The notes under the pieces: generated by a model | The model's input: only the letters and a program-made list of their open reading frames with translations | Told to the model about the DNA's origin: nothing | The model's database searches: none | Part shown: positions 5,575 through 6,682 of the stretch, one piece after another | Numbering within the stretch: the stretch's first letter is position 1 | How the letters are laid out: every line of letters begins with the position of its first letter | Program-made: the position numbers and the translations under genes | NCBI GenBank assembly: GCA_020433785.1 | Contig: JAGRCC010000784.1 | Span: forward strand, 1 to 6,682 | From: Anaerolineae bacterium | Lineage (GTDB): Bacteria; Chloroflexota; Anaerolineae; 4572-78; J111 | Direction of reading: 5' to 3' | Length of the DNA: 6,682 nucleotides

Positions 5575-6682
5575 ATGAAAAAACAACTGTCCGTAGCTAA
5601 ACATATTCGATGGCTAATGGCCGCTTTATTTTTAGCCATCCTGATTGGCGGGCTGGGGCCGATCCACACGACGCTGGCTAATGGTTATTATCCAACCAAA
5701 ACCCCAACCCCTCACACCACATACACCCCCACCGCTACCCCGACTCGCGTCCTGGAAGAATGCCAGGTGACTGCGGTTATTTTTGACCAGGAGTCTTATA
5801 TGCAGGGCCAGACAATGGCCATCACTGTCAGAGTGGCTTTTGCCAACGGTAATCCATTGGCCGGAGCTAAAGTGGTGGCCGATGTCACCCGCCGCGATTT
5901 TGACAATGTTGTGTCTGAGGCCGCCACCGGCTTTGGCTTGATCGACCGCACCGGCGACTACGACGGCAGCTATGATCAGACCGACACCCCCGGTTTTTAC
6001 GATTTTAAGTTTACTGTGAGCGACCCCGTCGGCGGGCGCTTCTTACCTTGTATGGCAACCGCCACGGTCCAGGTCGATCCGGTTGATACACCCACGCCTA
6101 CCTTTACCCCAACCTCAACCGGCACCCCCACCGATACCCCCACGGCGACCTTCACTCCAACCTTAACGGGCACCATCACCGCCACGCCCACCTTCACCCC
6201 CACCCCTACCGATACACCTACACCCACCCCGACTCCGCAAGATGGCACTATCGTTGAGGTCGAACCGGATAATCTCGAAACCACGCTATGCAGCTTGCAG
6301 GAAACCGTTGCCATCAACGTGGCCGAGGTGACCAATCTGTTGAAGGTTGAGTTAGAAGTTTCTTACGACCCCACCGTCATCCAGGTCATCGACGGCGACG
6401 CGGGCCAACGCGGGGTGCAGGTGCGGGTCGGTAACATTTTTGCGACCGGCAATATCACCCGCAATGAGGTCGATACCAGCAATGGCCGCATCTACTTCAC
6501 CGCCACCCGGTTGAGCGGCTACACCCAATCAATCCCTGACGGACTGATCGCCATCGATTGGCGGCCGCAGCGGGTGGGCAGCAGCGCCATCACCTTGGAA
6601 AGAGTCGTGCTAACTGACACGAACGGCCAGGAGATTAACGCCGAAATTAACGATGGCGGGATCACCGTCAACTTTGTGCCTA
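5575..6682 (+). CDS. Secreted Ig-like / Pro-Thr linker / cohesin protein, 3'-truncated by the window edge
   Basis: The frame from ATG 5575 is open for 369 codons and runs off the right edge. An N-terminal MKKQ start and hydrophobic segment (residues 13-30) form a signal peptide, with a likely cut after T33-L34-A35. A short Pro/Thr stretch (40-57) precedes an Ig-like or invasin-type domain (about 63-168) with GQTMAITVRV, GNPLAGAKVVADV and GDYDGSYDQTDTPGFYDF; C63 and C159 could form its disulfide. A Pro/Thr linker (172-221) connects to a cohesin domain (about 224-369): VTNLLKVELEVSYDPTVIQV (253-272), then GVQVRVGNIF, NGRIYFTATRLSG, GLIAIDWRP and ITLERVVLTDTNG, matching the order of strands in cohesins of Chloroflexota surface proteins. 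The missing C-terminus may hold further cohesins or a dockerin. It follows the cohesin-dockerin gene by 363 bases in the same orientation, so the two products may meet outside the cell. The start has only a weak GGGA site (5564-5567). Confidence 0.92.
   Translation, partial: MKKQLSVAKHIRWLMAALFLAILIGGLGPIHTTLANGYYPTKTPTPHTTYTPTATPTRVLEECQVTAVIFDQESYMQGQTMAITVRVAFANGNPLAGAKVVADVTRRDFDNVVSEAATGFGLIDRTGDYDGSYDQTDTPGFYDFKFTVSDPVGGRFLPCMATATVQVDPVDTPTPTFTPTSTGTPTDTPTATFTPTLTGTITATPTFTPTPTDTPTPTPTPQDGTIVEVEPDNLETTLCSLQETVAINVAEVTNLLKVELEVSYDPTVIQVIDGDAGQRGVQVRVGNIFATGNITRNEVDTSNGRIYFTATRLSGYTQSIPDGLIAIDWRPQRVGSSAITLERVVLTDTNGQEINAEINDGGITVNFVP
6088..6237 (+). repeat. Pro/Thr-rich linker-coding low-complexity repeat
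   Basis: Fifty codons (172-221 of the cohesin gene) encode variations of TPTPTFTPTPTDTPT, with an ACC/CCC-rich degenerate repeat in the DNA. Such linkers are extended and commonly O-glycosylated in exported bacterial proteins, and here they separate the Ig-like domain from the cohesin. Codon choice varies between repeat units, so the repeat is not a recent exact duplication. The opposite strand reads as a Gly/Val repeat that is only a shadow. Confidence 0.9.

Noticed and set aside
6088..6237. CRISPR-like tandem repeats
   Set aside because: The repeat is a degenerate Pro/Thr codon pattern within an open reading frame, with no regular spacers.
5997..6335. Antisense open frame rich in Gly/Val repeats
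   Set aside because: It is the complement of the Pro/Thr linker and cohesin start of the real + strand gene; low-complexity linkers routinely leave such open shadows.
1..6682. tRNA, rRNA or defence-system genes
   Set aside because: No cloverleaf, rRNA segment, nuclease, toxin, reverse transcriptase or Cas motif was seen on either strand.

Overview
The window looks like a chromosomal segment of an uncultured Chloroflexota bacterium, probably Anaerolineae-like. This is inferred from three things: secreted proteins pairing cohesin and dockerin modules, a long Pro/Thr linker of the TPTPT type, and a Tyr-Leu-Pro-Ile-Val motif in an exported protein. No rRNA or other marker gene is present, so the assignment rests on protein style alone. 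All genes I support are on the + strand.

Left part (1-2308), cytoplasmic proteins. The 3' part of a CaiB/BaiF (family III) CoA-transferase gene enters from the left edge. Sixteen bases later comes a small class I SAM-dependent methyltransferase, possibly in the same operon. A long perfect inverted repeat (1670-1728) separates these from a 183-residue acidic protein of unknown function.

Middle and right part (2399-6682), three consecutive exported proteins. The first (2399-3778) is a 459-residue, cysteine-containing, propeller-like protein. The second (4117-5211) has a signal peptide, a cohesin-like domain, a beta-sandwich-like spacer and a C-terminal dockerin whose second calcium loop is expanded. 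The third (5575 to beyond the right edge) has a signal peptide, an Ig-like domain, a 50-residue Pro/Thr linker and a clear cohesin domain. It has no stop codon inside the window. Cohesin and dockerin are the two halves of the calcium-dependent cell-surface assembly system known from cellulosomes. Finding both in adjacent genes, and both in one polypeptide, suggests a non-cellulosomal extracellular assembly. No catalytic carbohydrate-active domain is visible here.

Three of the intergenic gaps each hold a different long hairpin-forming inverted repeat just 3' of a gene (1670-1728, 3796-3838, 5269-5313). The three are unrelated in sequence, and each arm has further internal symmetry. They may be terminators, dispersed palindromic repeats, or both. 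The leader of the cohesin-dockerin gene has a reasonable sigma70-type promoter (3965-3994) and a 12-bp perfect palindrome. The leader of the last gene has a possible stem-closed RNA fold, which is weakly supported.
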